The notes under the pieces: generated by a model
Databases searched by the model: none
What the model was told of the DNA's origin: nothing
Seen by the model: the letters and a program-made list of their open reading frames with translations, nothing else
Shown: in pieces, positions 16,314 to 25,431 of the stretch
How positions within the stretch are numbered: position 1 is the stretch's first letter
How the letters are laid out: every line of letters begins with the position of its first letter
Assembly: GCF_014696625.1 (NCBI RefSeq)
Contig: NZ_JACJQL010000054.1
Location: forward strand, 1-39,357
DNA: 39,357 bases
Direction: 5' to 3'
From: Nostoc parmelioides FACHB-3921
Lineage (GTDB): Bacteria > Cyanobacteriota > Cyanobacteriia > Cyanobacteriales > Nostocaceae
Translations under genes and position numbers: made by a program

Positions 16314-17333
16314 TTATCGGCGATATTCGTCACCGCAATCACCGATTAAGTGATACAAATCTCGTGATTGATTGGACATTATGTTGATGCGATCGCTATC
16401 TTCTGCGTCTAAACTAAAACTAAATACCTTAGCATTATCTGCCATATGTTCAGATATCCCTAATCTGGCACCCACTATCACACCAGCAACGGCTGGTTTA
16501 TCTAATATGTAGCGTGTTGCCACATTCGCAATGCTAACTTTATGCTTATCAGCAATTTGCTTGAGGGTAGACAATAACTCTTGAAATAAGCGCCAACCAC
16601 CCCAAGCATCAACCATATTTTTGTACTTACGTAAGCTGGTTGTACCCAAATCAAAACCGCGTGGTTCTGGTTTGCCAATATATTTTTCCGATAATAAACC
16701 GCCGCACAATGTACCATAGGTGAAAAGTTTAATGTCATGCTGTTGACAAAATTGCACCATATTCACTTCAGGACGGCGGTCAACTAAAGAAAACTGTACT
16801 TGGTTAGAAACGATTTTGATTCCAGCTTCAGTAATAATTTGCAAATGTTCTGTGTCAAAATTAGTCAAAGCTAAATGCTTGATTTTGCCCTCGGTTTGTA
16901 GTTCTGCCATATATTTGAGGGCATCTAAATAATTTTTATCTTGATAGTCCCACCAGTGGAACTGCATCAAATCTAATGACTCTACATCCATTCTGCGGCG
17001 GGAGATATCTATATTTTCCTCAACCAGTTTTTTGGTCATTCTCCCAGGACGAGGAACCCATTTCGTAAATGCTTGAATATTAGCTAATGCTTCTTTGCCA
17101 CGGTTAGCAACTAACTGACGACGAAATTCACCAATAAAGTCTTCCGCCGGGCCATAATGGTCTGCTAAATCCCAAGTAGTAAAGCCTGCATCCACATACT
17201 GAAACATAGTTTGAATAGCAGCTTTGGGATTAATTTTCCCATGTCCGCCAGATACTTGCCACATTCCATTTAATATGCGGCAAATGTTTAAATCAGAGGT
17301 AAATTGCAACCGGCTGTCTGCTGATAGTGCCAT
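16314..17333 (-). CDS. Aldo/keto reductase
   Basis: A 339-residue TIM-barrel NADP(H)-dependent oxidoreductase. The catalytic tetrad is visible: Asp in TTWDLADHYGPAEDFIG (Tyr in HYG is the general acid), Lys in IQAFTKW, and His in DLMQFHWWDY. The C-terminal GVIVGARLGISEHMADN is the cofactor-binding end seen in this superfamily. Its start, ATG 17333, lies 26 bases downstream of petJ on the same strand, so the two may be co-transcribed. The substrate is unknown. Confidence 0.9.
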   Translation of the reverse strand: MALSADSRLQFTSDLNICRILNGMWQVSGGHGKINPKAAIQTMFQYVDAGFTTWDLADHYGPAEDFIGEFRRQLVANRGKEALANIQAFTKWVPRPGRMTKKLVEENIDISRRRMDVESLDLMQFHWWDYQDKNYLDALKYMAELQTEGKIKHLALTNFDTEHLQIITEAGIKIVSNQVQFSLVDRRPEVNMVQFCQQHDIKLFTYGTLCGGLLSEKYIGKPEPRGFDLGTTSLRKYKNMVDAWGGWRLFQELLSTLKQIADKHKVSIANVATRYILDKPAVAGVIVGARLGISEHMADNAKVFSFSLDAEDSDRINIMSNQSRDLYHLIGDCGDEYRR

Positions 17334-17359
17334 TTTTGTGAATTTTGAATTCTGAATTA

Positions 17360-17695
17360 CTAACGCCAGCCTTTCTCTGCTTGTTCTAGAACGTAAGCAG
17401 CTACATCTTGAATCTCTTGTTCGCTGAGACGGTCTTTATAGGCTGACATATTATTTTTACCATTAGTGACCATCGCTTCAACCGCTTCTAGGGAATCCAT
17501 CCCATATTTTTTCAGCGCCTTCTTTTGCAAATTCTTACCACGGCGGATGATATTACTACCATTGATATGACAGCCTGCACAGTGAACACTAAATATTTGT
17601 TCGCCGTTCACTGTGTCTGCTGCATTTGCAGGCGAACTCAAAGTACTTATCAAAAATAAAAGGGTTACTAACACTAATTTAATCAAATTCCGCAC
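17360..17695 (-). CDS. petJ: Cytochrome c6
   Basis: A soluble lumenal c-type cytochrome that carries electrons from cytochrome b6f to photosystem I or terminal oxidase, interchangeably with plastocyanin. A Sec signal peptide ends at about ANA/AD (residues 23-26). The haem motif is CAGCH (Cys39, Cys42, His43), with Met83 in NNMSAYKDRL as the sixth ligand. The mature length of about 86 residues is normal. The start is GTG at 17695, with GGAGAATTGGAG just upstream. Anabaena-type genomes carry several petJ copies; this may be a secondary one. Cytochrome c6 genes are often copper-repressed, but no operator was identified here. Confidence 0.93.
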   Translation of the reverse strand: MRNLIKLVLVTLLFLISTLSSPANAADTVNGEQIFSVHCAGCHINGSNIIRRGKNLQKKALKKYGMDSLEAVEAMVTNGKNNMSAYKDRLSEQEIQDVAAYVLEQAEKGWR

Positions 17696-18020
17696 TCCAA
17701 TTCTCCTGTAATAATTAAATTATTAACCTACGTTACTAGTTATTAACTCATAGACTGGAATGGTTAATGGTTAGAGACTTCTTTTCAATTAGCAATTACC
17801 CAATCCATAGACTATGTTTACAAAACTAGTAGCCTAACTGATGAAATACATACTTATCATCCCATAGAAGGACAACAAGTTATACATGACTTGCTGAGGT
17901 ATGAATATTCTCATTTTATGTCTCAAGGAAGTACCAGCACCATGAGGACTAAATCATAATGTGAATGGAAGAGTATGTACAAAAATTTTATCCAAATTAT
18001 CTAAATCACAAGAGTTGAAA
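17696..18020. other. Divergent intergenic region, petJ promoter
   Basis: 325 bases between petJ and the 18021 gene. The DNA is AT-rich with no supported gene or repeat. A short in-frame extension of the downstream gene begins at GTG 17961, but I treat it as untranslated leader. Confidence 0.45.
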
Positions 18021-18821
18021 ATGGCTAGCAATATCAAACAGCAAATTCAAGCAGACTTGCAACAAGCAAAAGCAACTGGACAGCTAAAAAGTGAAAGAAT
18101 CAGAGAAATTGTCAAAGCCGCAGTTGCTCAAGTTTCCTCCGAGTTGAAAGAGGGTTCTAGTGAAATTCGTTCCTTAGTTAAAGATGCAGTGTCCACTGTG
18201 ATTGAAAATCTGCAAGACAAAGGTACAGAAATTAAGGAAGAAGTTACAGCTTCAATTGAAGGAGCTATCGAAGGTGTTCATACTAAAAGACATGAGGCGA
18301 TAGTCAGAAGTCAGTCAGAGTTACAAAGGTTACAAGCTCAAATTGATGGTGAAGAAGCCAAAATTCAGCAAGAAGTTGATGGTATTTTAGCGGAAATTGC
18401 CGAGAATGGTCAGCCAGAAACTGCTAGCAGAAAAACTGTCATTGACTCCGCTATTGATGCGATCAAAAATAGTGAAGAAGTTTCCCTATTACAAAAGCGT
18501 TACGCCCAATTACAAGCACAACTATCAATTGTTAGGGCTAATTTGGCGGCTCGTTACGGTGGACGGTCAGAAGAAGTCAAAAATTATCTGGACGAGGCCA
18601 AAACCTGGTACGAGCAGGCTCGTCCCCAAGCTGAAGTTCTAGCTACTCAGGTAGAGGAGAAGCGATCGCAAATAGATAGTAAACTAGGAGAAGCTGGTAC
18701 ATCCCTAGCCATAAAAGAGCGTCAAATCAAGCAAACTTTAAGGGAACTATTACTAGCCACTGCCGATTTGTTCAAAGATAAAGAACATCCGGAGCAACAG
18801 AGAGAAATTACACGCAAGTAA
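18021..18821 (+). CDS. Coiled-coil, apolipoprotein-like helical protein
   Basis: A 266-residue, Lys/Glu/Ala/Gln-rich protein that appears entirely alpha-helical, with heptad-like spacing through most of its length. Repeated units of about 11 residues around IREIVKAAVAQVSSELKEGS and VENLQDKGTEIKEEVTAS resemble amphipathic LEA or apolipoprotein helices. No membrane segment, signal peptide or catalytic motif is visible. ATG 18021 (MASNIKQQIQ) is chosen over GTG 17961 because the extra 20 residues are unlike the rest. It has its own perfect terminator. A stress or membrane-surface role is a guess from composition. Confidence 0.75.
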   Translation: MASNIKQQIQADLQQAKATGQLKSERIREIVKAAVAQVSSELKEGSSEIRSLVKDAVSTVIENLQDKGTEIKEEVTASIEGAIEGVHTKRHEAIVRSQSELQRLQAQIDGEEAKIQQEVDGILAEIAENGQPETASRKTVIDSAIDAIKNSEEVSLLQKRYAQLQAQLSIVRANLAARYGGRSEEVKNYLDEAKTWYEQARPQAEVLATQVEEKRSQIDSKLGEAGTSLAIKERQIKQTLRELLLATADLFKDKEHPEQQREITRK

Positions 18822-18834
18822 TCGAATAGGGGAA

Positions 18835-18871
18835 AAATAGCCCAGGCTTATGTGATAAGCCTGGGCTATTT
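18835..18871 (+). terminator. Strong intrinsic terminator of the 18021 gene
   Basis: A perfect 16-bp stem, AAATAGCCCAGGCTTA with TAAGCCTGGGCTATTT, around a five-base loop (TGTGA). The A-rich left arm and T-rich right end suggest bidirectional function. Confidence 0.9.
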
Positions 18872-19158
18872 AAATTTTGAAAAATCAGTATACTTGTTGA
18901 CTGTTAACAGACTGGAGAACTTTTTATAGCTGTTGACGGTTGACGGTTTTCTGTTGACAGACTTGAGAGCCTTTTACCGTCAGGCTTGTATCTTACCTTG
19001 ATACCATAATTTATCGTAAAATCAAGGGTTTAAATCCCCAACTCTAACTGTCGTTAATTTTGAATTTTGTTGGCGTAGCCTTCCCGTTCGCGGTAGCGTT
19101 GCGTAGCAAAGGGTATTTTGAATTTTGAATTGTTAACTAGCTACGGTTATATATAAAA

Positions 19159-19182
19159 ATAGGCGGGAACTTCCCGACCTAT
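19159..19182 (-). terminator. Intrinsic terminator of the YqaE/Pmp3 gene
   Basis: ATAGG.CGGGAA pairs with TTCCCG.CCTAT with one bulge; on the minus strand it is followed by a T-rich run (TTTTTATATATAA). It lies about 30 bases past the stop of the 19213 gene. Confidence 0.8.
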
Positions 19183-19212
19183 CTAATCTAAAAAAGTGAC
19201 ATCTAACTTCAA

Positions 19213-19389
19213 TTAATAATTAAACTGTTCTTCGTGTTTAGCGATTACCCAAACAGCATGAATACTACCGGGTAGCCAACCTAAGAGTGTCAGCAAAATA
19301 TTAATTACCAAAGTTGGGCCGACACCGACTGTCAAAAACACACCTACAGGAGGTAATAGTAAACCGAGAAGAAGACGAAGTAATTTCAT
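19213..19389 (-). CDS. YqaE/Pmp3-family small membrane protein
   Basis: A 58-residue, two-helix hydrophobic protein. LLGLLLPPVGVFLTVGVGP then INILLTLLGWLPGSIHAVWV matches the PF01679 (Pmp3/YqaE) family, which includes salt- and cold-induced proteins that affect membrane potential. ATG 19389 gives the family's usual length; a TTG seven codons upstream would only add a polar extension. A clear terminator follows. Confidence 0.88.
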   Translation of the reverse strand: MKLLRLLLGLLLPPVGVFLTVGVGPTLVINILLTLLGWLPGSIHAVWVIAKHEEQFNY

Positions 19390-19551
19390 GGGCTTGTTGC
19401 TACTTTTCAAATGTTATTTATTTACATTGTCGGAAATCAATCAAATTACTAACTCCATCTCCAGAATTAACTTAATTTGATGATTTACAATACATACTCA
19501 AGCTTGTGTTACGAGAAGATGTAATTTTAGCCACGCTTGTGCTTACAAGTT

Positions 19552-19965
19552 TTATCGGGAAGATAATTCACTTTGTGATGGTAATTCACCTGGTGTTTTT
19601 GCATCACCTGTCAAAGCCAGATTCTTCTCCACAAAGTAATTATTAATGAAGGTATTAGCAAAAGAAAGAACTACCGGCCCCAAAATAAAAGCAAGAATGC
19701 CGTGGACGCTGAACCCAGGAACCAAAGCTGCTGCTAATGAAAAACACAAACCGTTAACAATTAGGGAAAATGCACCGAAAGTTAAGAAGTTAAGCGGTAA
19801 TGATAGAGTAGATAGAACTGGTCTGACTGAGCCGTTAATTAATCCAATCACTAAAGCAGCGATGATGGCGGCAGGAAAGTTAGCAATATTAACACCAGGA
19901 ACTACTAAATCAACAATTAATAGGCTGAGTGCTGTAGCTAAAGCGGTTAAAAACATTCCCAACAT
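19552..19965 (-). CDS. Phage-holin-like membrane protein (PF04020 type)
   Basis: A 137-residue protein with four hydrophobic helices. The pattern PAAIIAALVIGLINGSVRPV, then LPLNFLTFGAFSLIVNGLCF and a last VVLSFANTFINNYF, matches the PF04020 family of bacterial membrane proteins named after a mycobacteriophage protein. No lysis function is implied in cyanobacteria. It starts at ATG 19965 preceded by AGGT and an A-run. The gene stands alone. Confidence 0.8.
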   Translation of the reverse strand: MLGMFLTALATALSLLIVDLVVPGVNIANFPAAIIAALVIGLINGSVRPVLSTLSLPLNFLTFGAFSLIVNGLCFSLAAALVPGFSVHGILAFILGPVVLSFANTFINNYFVEKNLALTGDAKTPGELPSQSELSSR

Positions 19966-20159
19966 TTTTTTACCTAAAATTCAGTAATAGATTATTTGTT
20001 TTCGCTATTACTATCTTGAATATTTAAATAGGTAAAAGCATCTCTAGCAAGATAGATTACCTTTCTACCATCTGGAGTATTTTCGGAAAAATCAGATAAA
20101 ATTACTCAAAAATCAGGAAATAGCTACTTATTGTAAAATTACTCTGATTCAAAATGAGA

Positions 20160-20501
20160 TTATTCTGATTTCCCTGCATTAGATTGATGGTAAAGCGAGG
20201 AATTATACAAAACTTGCTCTTGATGAGTTTCTAAAGTGCAATCTGATAAGGGATAGGTAACGCAGGTGACAACGTAGCCATTCTCAATCTCATCAGGACG
20301 CAGGAATTTCTGCTCACTTTGGTCAACTTCACCACTAATAAGTTTGGCAACACAAGCAGAACATTCTCCCTGTTTGCATCCCGATGGTAAGCGAATACCG
20401 GACTCTGCGGCTATATCCAGAATATATTGATTGTCTGGTACTGAGATAATGCAATCTAATGCGATCGCACTATTCATAAGTCGGACTTGATAAATTGTCA
20501 T
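20160..20501 (-). CDS. Plant-type [2Fe-2S] ferredoxin
   Basis: A 113-residue electron carrier. The four cluster cysteines follow C-x4-C-x2-C-x29-C exactly: Cys42, Cys47 and Cys50 in SGCKQGECSACVAKL, and Cys80 in GYVVTCVTYP. It differs from photosynthetic PetF in its basic GCKQGECSAC loop and its longer C-terminal end, so it is probably a specialised ferredoxin. It starts at ATG 20501, only 14 bases downstream of tex on the same strand, suggesting one operon. Confidence 0.88.
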   Translation of the reverse strand: MTIYQVRLMNSAIALDCIISVPDNQYILDIAAESGIRLPSGCKQGECSACVAKLISGEVDQSEQKFLRPDEIENGYVVTCVTYPLSDCTLETHQEQVLYNSSLYHQSNAGKSE

Positions 20502-20515
20502 CTGCCAAAAGTAAT

Positions 20516-22675
20516 CTATTGCTTCACTGCTTTCATCGACAAACTAATTCGTCTTAATTTGGCGTTGACTTCCAGCACTCTCACCTTCACCACTTGTCCC
20601 ACCTTGACAACTTTCTTTGGGTCATCAACAAATCTATCAGCCAGTTGGGAGATATGCACCAACCCATCTTGATGTACACCAATATCGACGAATGCACCAA
20701 AGTTAGCAACGTTGGTGACAATTCCCTCTAATTCCATCCCCTCTTGCAAATCGGTGATTTCTTTAATCCCTTCCTTGAAGGTGGCGTACTTAAATTCGGC
20801 GCGGGGGTCTCTCCCCGGTTTCTCTAATTCGCTGAGAATGTCCCGCAGTGTCGGTTCACCAACTGTCTCGGTGACGTATTTCTTCAAGTTGGCTTTTTTG
20901 AGCTTTTCGGCAATTTGTGTTACCTGATTTAAAGCTACACTTAAATCAGATGCGATCGCTTCCACTACTGCATAACTTTCTGGATGCACTGCTGTATTAT
21001 CCAAGGGGTTCTCACCGCCACGAATCCGCAGAAACCCCGCCGCCTGTTCAAAAGCTTTCGGCCCCAACTTGGGAACCTTCAACAGTTGGCGGCGATTCTT
21101 AAAAGCTCCATACTGGTTACGGTAAGCCACAATATTATTAGCGACTGCTGGTGTAATTCCCGAAACAAAAGTTAACAGTTCCTTGGAAGCAGTATTTAAA
21201 TCTACACCGACGTAATTAACACAGCTTTCCACAGTCTCATCAAGCTTCTTCTTCAATAACTTTTGATCAACGTCGTGCTGGTATTGTCCCACACCAATCG
21301 ATTTCGGATCAATTTTCACCAATTCCGCTAACGGGTCTTGCAAACGCCGACCAATACTAATCGCACCCCGCACCGTCACATCTAAATCAGGAAACTCTTC
21401 CAGTGCGACTTTGCTAGCAGAATATATAGATGCACCAGATTCATTTACCATCACCTTGGTAGGTTTACGGTCTAGTGCTTGTAATACCTGCATAACAAAC
21501 TCATCTGTTTCGCGGGAAGCCGTCCCATTCCCAATAGCAATTAACTCAATTTTGTATTTTTCAATCAGATTTTTGAGAATTTGAGCCGCTTTCGTCCGTT
21601 GTTCCGCAGCTTGGTGGGGAAATACCGCTTGATATTCCAAAAATTTCCCTGTTTGGTCAATAATTGCCACTTTACAGCCAGTCCTAAACCCTGGGTCAAT
21701 AGCCATAGTTGGCTTCATTCCCGCCGGCGCAGACAGCAACAATTCCCGTAAATTGATTTCAAACGTCCGGATAGACTCAACATCCGCATAGGTTTTCTTC
21801 TCAGCAATGACTTCACTGATAAGGGAATTTTTCATCAGACGGTTGAACGCATCTTTCAGCATCGCTTGATAGAAATCCCGAATTCCTCGCATCTTGGTTT
21901 TAATTTCTTGAGATTCTAAGTAAGAAAGAACCAAATCTTCTGCAAATACCACATCAAAGCTTAATATTCCCTCAGTTTCACCCCGACACAACGCCAGCAA
22001 GTTGTGGGGGGCAATATTTTTGACATTAATTTGATAGTTACGGTACATTTCAAACTTGGTTGTACCTTCCGGGTAATCATCTTTTATGCGGGAAACAAAC
22101 ACCCCGTCTTCTAAGAGATAATCTCGAATATAGGCGCGTAAATCAGCCTTCTCTGCCACTTCTTCCGCTAAAATATCAGCCGCACCTTTTAATGCTTCAT
22201 CTGCGTTCGTTACCCCTTGAGTTTCGGAAATATATTTTGCTGCTTCTTCCGATAATGATGCAGAAATGGGGTTTTTCGTATTTAAAGACTTAATGAAATC
22301 CGCTAAAGGTTGTAATCCCTTCTCTCTAGCAATAGTGGCGCGAGTCCGGCGCTTAGGACGATAGGGTAAGTATAAATCCTCAAGTTCAGTTTTTTGTAAA
22401 CAAGAGACGATTTTCTCTTTTAGTTCATCCGTCAGTTTATTCTGTTCGGTAATAGCTTTCAAAATTACCGACTTTCTTTCTTCTAATTCCGTTAAGTAAG
22501 TATACCTATCAGCCAAATCACGCAACTGCACCTCATTCATCTCACCAGTGCGCTCTTTGCGATAACGGGAAATAAAAGGAATAGTCGCACCTTCCGCCAA
22601 AAGTTCCAGCGCATTTTGCACCTGAAAGGGTTTGAGTTCTAGTTCAGTTGCCAGTAGTTGAGGAATGTTCAGCAT
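20516..22675 (-). CDS. tex: Tex, RNA-binding transcription accessory protein
   Basis: A 719-residue nucleic-acid-binding protein. The N-terminal Tex domain has GATIPFISRYRKERTGEMNE (about 29-48) and DLYLPYRPKRRTRATIA. A YqgF-like RNase H fold follows with MAIDPGFRTGCKVAIID. Helix-hairpin-helix units contain SGITPAVANNIVAYRN and LLKVPKLGPKAFEQAAGFLR. The C-terminal S1 domain has GIVTNVANFGAFVDIGVHQD. Domain order and length are typical. It is the upstream gene of a pair with the ferredoxin. Confidence 0.95.
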   Translation of the reverse strand: MLNIPQLLATELELKPFQVQNALELLAEGATIPFISRYRKERTGEMNEVQLRDLADRYTYLTELEERKSVILKAITEQNKLTDELKEKIVSCLQKTELEDLYLPYRPKRRTRATIAREKGLQPLADFIKSLNTKNPISASLSEEAAKYISETQGVTNADEALKGAADILAEEVAEKADLRAYIRDYLLEDGVFVSRIKDDYPEGTTKFEMYRNYQINVKNIAPHNLLALCRGETEGILSFDVVFAEDLVLSYLESQEIKTKMRGIRDFYQAMLKDAFNRLMKNSLISEVIAEKKTYADVESIRTFEINLRELLLSAPAGMKPTMAIDPGFRTGCKVAIIDQTGKFLEYQAVFPHQAAEQRTKAAQILKNLIEKYKIELIAIGNGTASRETDEFVMQVLQALDRKPTKVMVNESGASIYSASKVALEEFPDLDVTVRGAISIGRRLQDPLAELVKIDPKSIGVGQYQHDVDQKLLKKKLDETVESCVNYVGVDLNTASKELLTFVSGITPAVANNIVAYRNQYGAFKNRRQLLKVPKLGPKAFEQAAGFLRIRGGENPLDNTAVHPESYAVVEAIASDLSVALNQVTQIAEKLKKANLKKYVTETVGEPTLRDILSELEKPGRDPRAEFKYATFKEGIKEITDLQEGMELEGIVTNVANFGAFVDIGVHQDGLVHISQLADRFVDDPKKVVKVGQVVKVRVLEVNAKLRRISLSMKAVKQ

Positions 22676-22916
22676 CGGGTAATGATTAATTTGAAAAATT
22701 TACGCCTAAAGGTACTATGCTAAATCCTTGTTCTAGCATTAGTAGCAAGTATTAAGTTAATTTACCAAATGATTACGTAATATTGAAAAAAATACGGTAA
22801 TTTTAAGTAATATACTGTCACTCCACTTGCTAAAATAAGAGATTACTCGATATATAAGAATAGCTCTCACTTCGCTTTAGCAAAAGTTTACATTTTAAGT
22901 GGGAAGGTAAGTAAAA

Positions 22917-23123
22917 ATGCCCATGTTTTTTTTGGTTCCCCTCGTGGCTGGTTTAGCAACTGGCTACATATCCAAAAAATGTCAAGATGAAGTAGCTTAT
23001 ATTATCAGTACATTTACAGTGCTGAGTTTGATTGTGAGTCTAGTCCTAGCACCTTGGCAAATACAAACACTACTGCTGATTGTGGTATTTGTTAGCACCA
23101 ACAGGTTTTTAAAAAGAAATTAG
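22917..23123 (+). CDS. Small two-helix membrane protein, unknown
   Basis: A 68-residue hydrophobic protein: MPMFFLVPLVAGLATGYISK forms the first helix, a short polar turn follows (KKCQDE), then two more hydrophobic stretches and a basic end (RFLKRN). GGAAGG precedes the start by about 11 bases. The family is unknown. It lies just before a repeat-rich, gene-poor region. Confidence 0.5.
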   Translation: MPMFFLVPLVAGLATGYISKKCQDEVAYIISTFTVLSLIVSLVLAPWQIQTLLLIVVFVSTNRFLKRN

Positions 23124-23151
23124 GGACTTCCAGATAAAAAATATCGAAAGT

Positions 23152-23217
23152 GTAGGGTGTGCTACTTGCGAAAAAACCTAGCTATACCAAGAAGTTATTC
23201 ATACTGACGCACCCTAC
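23152..23217. repeat. MITE-like palindromic repeat, copy A
   Basis: GTAGGGTGTG and CGCACCCTAC form near-perfect terminal inverted repeats around an interior reading TGCGAAAAAACCTAGCTATA and ATTCATACTGACGC. A second copy lies at 24772-24841, so the two flank the PEP-CTERM gene. There is no coding capacity. Confidence 0.85.
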
Positions 23218-23393
23218 CAATTAGACTGAATATGAAGTATGAATTTCAAAATATGATGCTTCTAACTGATGCACCCTATCCCTGTGCATCGTGAGTACAT
23301 CCCCATCTATAGTTAGATTCTATCAACAAGATAGACAACATACTCGAATATACCCCAATATAATTCATTTAAAGCTAACAACTTAGACTGGTC

Positions 23394-23466
23394 TAGGTTG
23401 GATGAAAAAACGGAACCCAACATTCTCAAGACTTTATTGGGTGACTCTATCCCTACGCCCAACCTA
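23394..23466. repeat. Nested inverted repeat, TAGGTTGG/CCAACCTA
   Basis: TAGGTTGG (23394-23401) pairs with CCAACCTA (23459-23466), with an inner ACCCAA/TTGGGT pair (23415-23420 with 23437-23442). It is unrelated in sequence to the copy A/B repeat and resembles short dispersed palindromes of Nostoc genomes. Confidence 0.7.
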
Positions 23467-24099
23467 CTATTCTCTTAAATGAAGCGTATAGGGATATACC
23501 CAGATATTACATATTTTCTCTTACCATAATATAAAGATTATAAAGAATATTTGCACAGTAAAACCCAATTTAGTTATCGTCACTACTCTCTTCGCTACTG
23601 AACACATAACGTAGTTGATATTACGGAAAATAAAGCCTTAGCCGTTGCTGCATAGCTGCAAGTTTGCGAATTTTCTGGAGGCTATGAAATCAGGAATATT
23701 GCAAAAATAGACAATTATTGCAAATAAAGATTTCATGAAGTAGATTCGGTATATATTGTACAGTAGGTACTTTATATGCGAATGTACTGAACACACCAAG
23801 TTAAATCATAGATACCAACTAATAGGATAGTAACAACATCATCTTAATCATTCAAAAATATATAGCCTTTATAAATGACGGTAACGACTTAAATTCAGGT
23901 GTAGTTTTCCTATAAGATGAACTGGGCAGTTAGATTTTAGTATTTAAAACAGATTAATGTGTAGTTTGTCTACACTTCTACAAACCTCACTTTTCAAGGC
24001 TAAGTATATTTTAGATAAAGATGAAATTTTACTTATTAGAACGCTGGATATCTGTGATATTTCTAGGAACTTCTCTTTGATTAGAGCTAATCAGAATCT

Positions 24100-24711
24100 A
24101 TGAAAGTATCGACAATCTTACCTGTTTTGTCAGCAATAGCGTTAGCACCTATCGCTGTAGGCTTGCTTGAAGCACCTGCTTCAGCCATAACCTTTGTGTT
24201 GAGTGGTGTTGATTTTCCTCCTCCTGGAACTGCCGGAGGTACAGCAACAGGTTCGTTTGAGTATAATCCAACCTCAAACCTCTTATCAAGTTGGAATCTG
24301 AACACAACAGCCGGTGCTGTAAGTGCGTTTAACTATACTACAGCGACAAGCTCTGGAGACGCTCCTAGTAGCGTAGGCTTCGTATCAGGTTTACAAGACC
24401 AAGTGTTCTTTTTTGAAAGTAATACCACAACGCAAGCTTTGGCTATTTTTGTCAGACCTCTTATTGGTGCTGGAGTCAATAACACCATAGGTGCAACATA
24501 TGACGTTTTTGTTGGTGAAGGCGCAATTTCTGACTTAGACTCGGTTTTTGGGAACCTCATAGCGGGGACTACTTCAGCAGGATTTAGAGTAAGTACTGGT
24601 ACATTAACTGCGGTACCAGAACCAATCACTATGGCGGGACTCGCTCTGGGTTCTGGATTTGGTGTACTACTTCGTAGAAAGTACAAAAAGTCGGCAAGTG
24701 TCTCTAACTAG
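24100..24711 (+). CDS. PEP-CTERM sorting-domain protein
   Basis: A 203-residue secreted protein. A Sec signal peptide (MKVSTILPVLSAIALAPIAV, cleavage near ASA at about 27-29) leads to a Ser/Thr/Gly-rich, probably beta-sandwich body. The C-terminus is a canonical PEP-CTERM tag: VPEPITMAGLALGSGFGVLL followed by RRKYKK. Such tags are cut and handled by exosortases; the intact XrtB gene 2.4 kb downstream is the obvious partner. Start ATG 24100 has no strong ribosome site. It is flanked by two palindromic repeat copies. Confidence 0.93.
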   Translation: MKVSTILPVLSAIALAPIAVGLLEAPASAITFVLSGVDFPPPGTAGGTATGSFEYNPTSNLLSSWNLNTTAGAVSAFNYTTATSSGDAPSSVGFVSGLQDQVFFFESNTTTQALAIFVRPLIGAGVNNTIGATYDVFVGEGAISDLDSVFGNLIAGTTSAGFRVSTGTLTAVPEPITMAGLALGSGFGVLLRRKYKKSASVSN

Positions 24712-25431
24712 TTGAGCGTCTAATTTTGCAGATGGCAAGCGAAGCATACAAGCTAAAGCAGACACGATAAGGTAGATGCGGGTGCGTCAGTGCGAAAAAA
24801 CCTAGCTGTAGCAAGAAATTATTCATACTGACGTACTCTACCAACCGTGAATTTGGCATAATCTATGCTATTTCTATCTAACAAGTTACATACCTCGACC
24901 TACCATAACTGAAACCTAGCACATCTCAGTTGAATGAGCAGCTTTGATTTGATATAGTTAGGGTCTTTTTTAAATAAGCTATTAGGGAAATTTAGAAGTA
25001 TATAAGAGGTGATTTAGGCTAAAAATTACGGCTATACCTTGCATCTTATAGACCATATTTTTCCCTGCTTCCTATAACTCAAACTTCATCCACAGATTCA
25101 GCGACTAGATCAGTTCAACACAAGCATTCTTGCTTGTATTATGGCTTAGGATTTTATTTTTAACGTTGGATTCATCAGATTGAAAAACCAAAGTTCAATC
25201 ATGATAATGAATTACTCAACTCAATAAATTAGAATAGACACACCAGTGAATTATAGGTATGGTGGGCATCGCCCATCATGTAAACACTTTGATTTATTCA
25301 ATAATCACATCAAGTTCATATCTGCTCTTTGGTGGATATATTTAGATACAATTGCTGTTGTGTGAAATAAATATTAAACATTAAGTTCAGTAACTTATAT
25401 ATTTGAATTAACTCATAGATAATATAAAATT
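24712..25431. other. Gene-poor region before the exosortase relic
   Basis: 720 bases without a supported gene. It contains repeat copy B (24772-24841), a small CAAGCATTCTTGCTTG hairpin near 25120, and a GGTGGGCATCGCCCATC palindrome (25261-25277). Confidence 0.55.
24772..24841. repeat. MITE-like palindromic repeat, copy B
   Basis: It shares with copy A the interior TGCGAAAAAACCTAGCTGTA and ATTCATACTGACG. Its arms are GTGCGTCAGT (24782-24791) and ACTGACGTAC (24827-24836). It begins 60 bases after the PEP-CTERM stop. Confidence 0.85.

Larger units (their letters stand above)
18822..19212. other. Intergenic region with terminators and direct repeats
   Basis: Between two terminators (18835-18871 plus, 19159-19182 minus) lie TTGACGG heptamers near 18931-18945 and an imperfect direct repeat of about 28 bases, CTGTTAACAGACTGGAGAAC (18901) versus CTGTTGACAGACTTGAGAGC (18951). 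A GGCGTAGCC-type dispersed repeat is at about 19070-19110, followed by TTTTGAA heptamers. No gene seen. Confidence 0.6.
23124..24099. other. Gene-poor repeat region upstream of the PEP-CTERM gene
   Basis: 976 bases with no supported gene. It contains two palindromic repeats (23152-23217 and 23394-23466), a partly related GATGCACCCTATCC segment near 23266-23280, and AT-rich DNA from 23500 that should hold the PEP-CTERM gene promoter. Confidence 0.55.

Noticed and set aside
17961..18020. GTG start 20 codons upstream of the coiled-coil gene
   Set aside because: The extra residues differ in composition, and the ATG at 18021 starts the uniform helical text.
18901..18975. Direct repeats near 18901 and 18951 as insertion-site duplications
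   Set aside because: They are imperfect and flank no element; they fit dispersed heptamer repeats.
19552..19965. Holin-like protein as evidence of a prophage
   Set aside because: No other phage genes occur nearby and this family is a general membrane protein in cyanobacteria.
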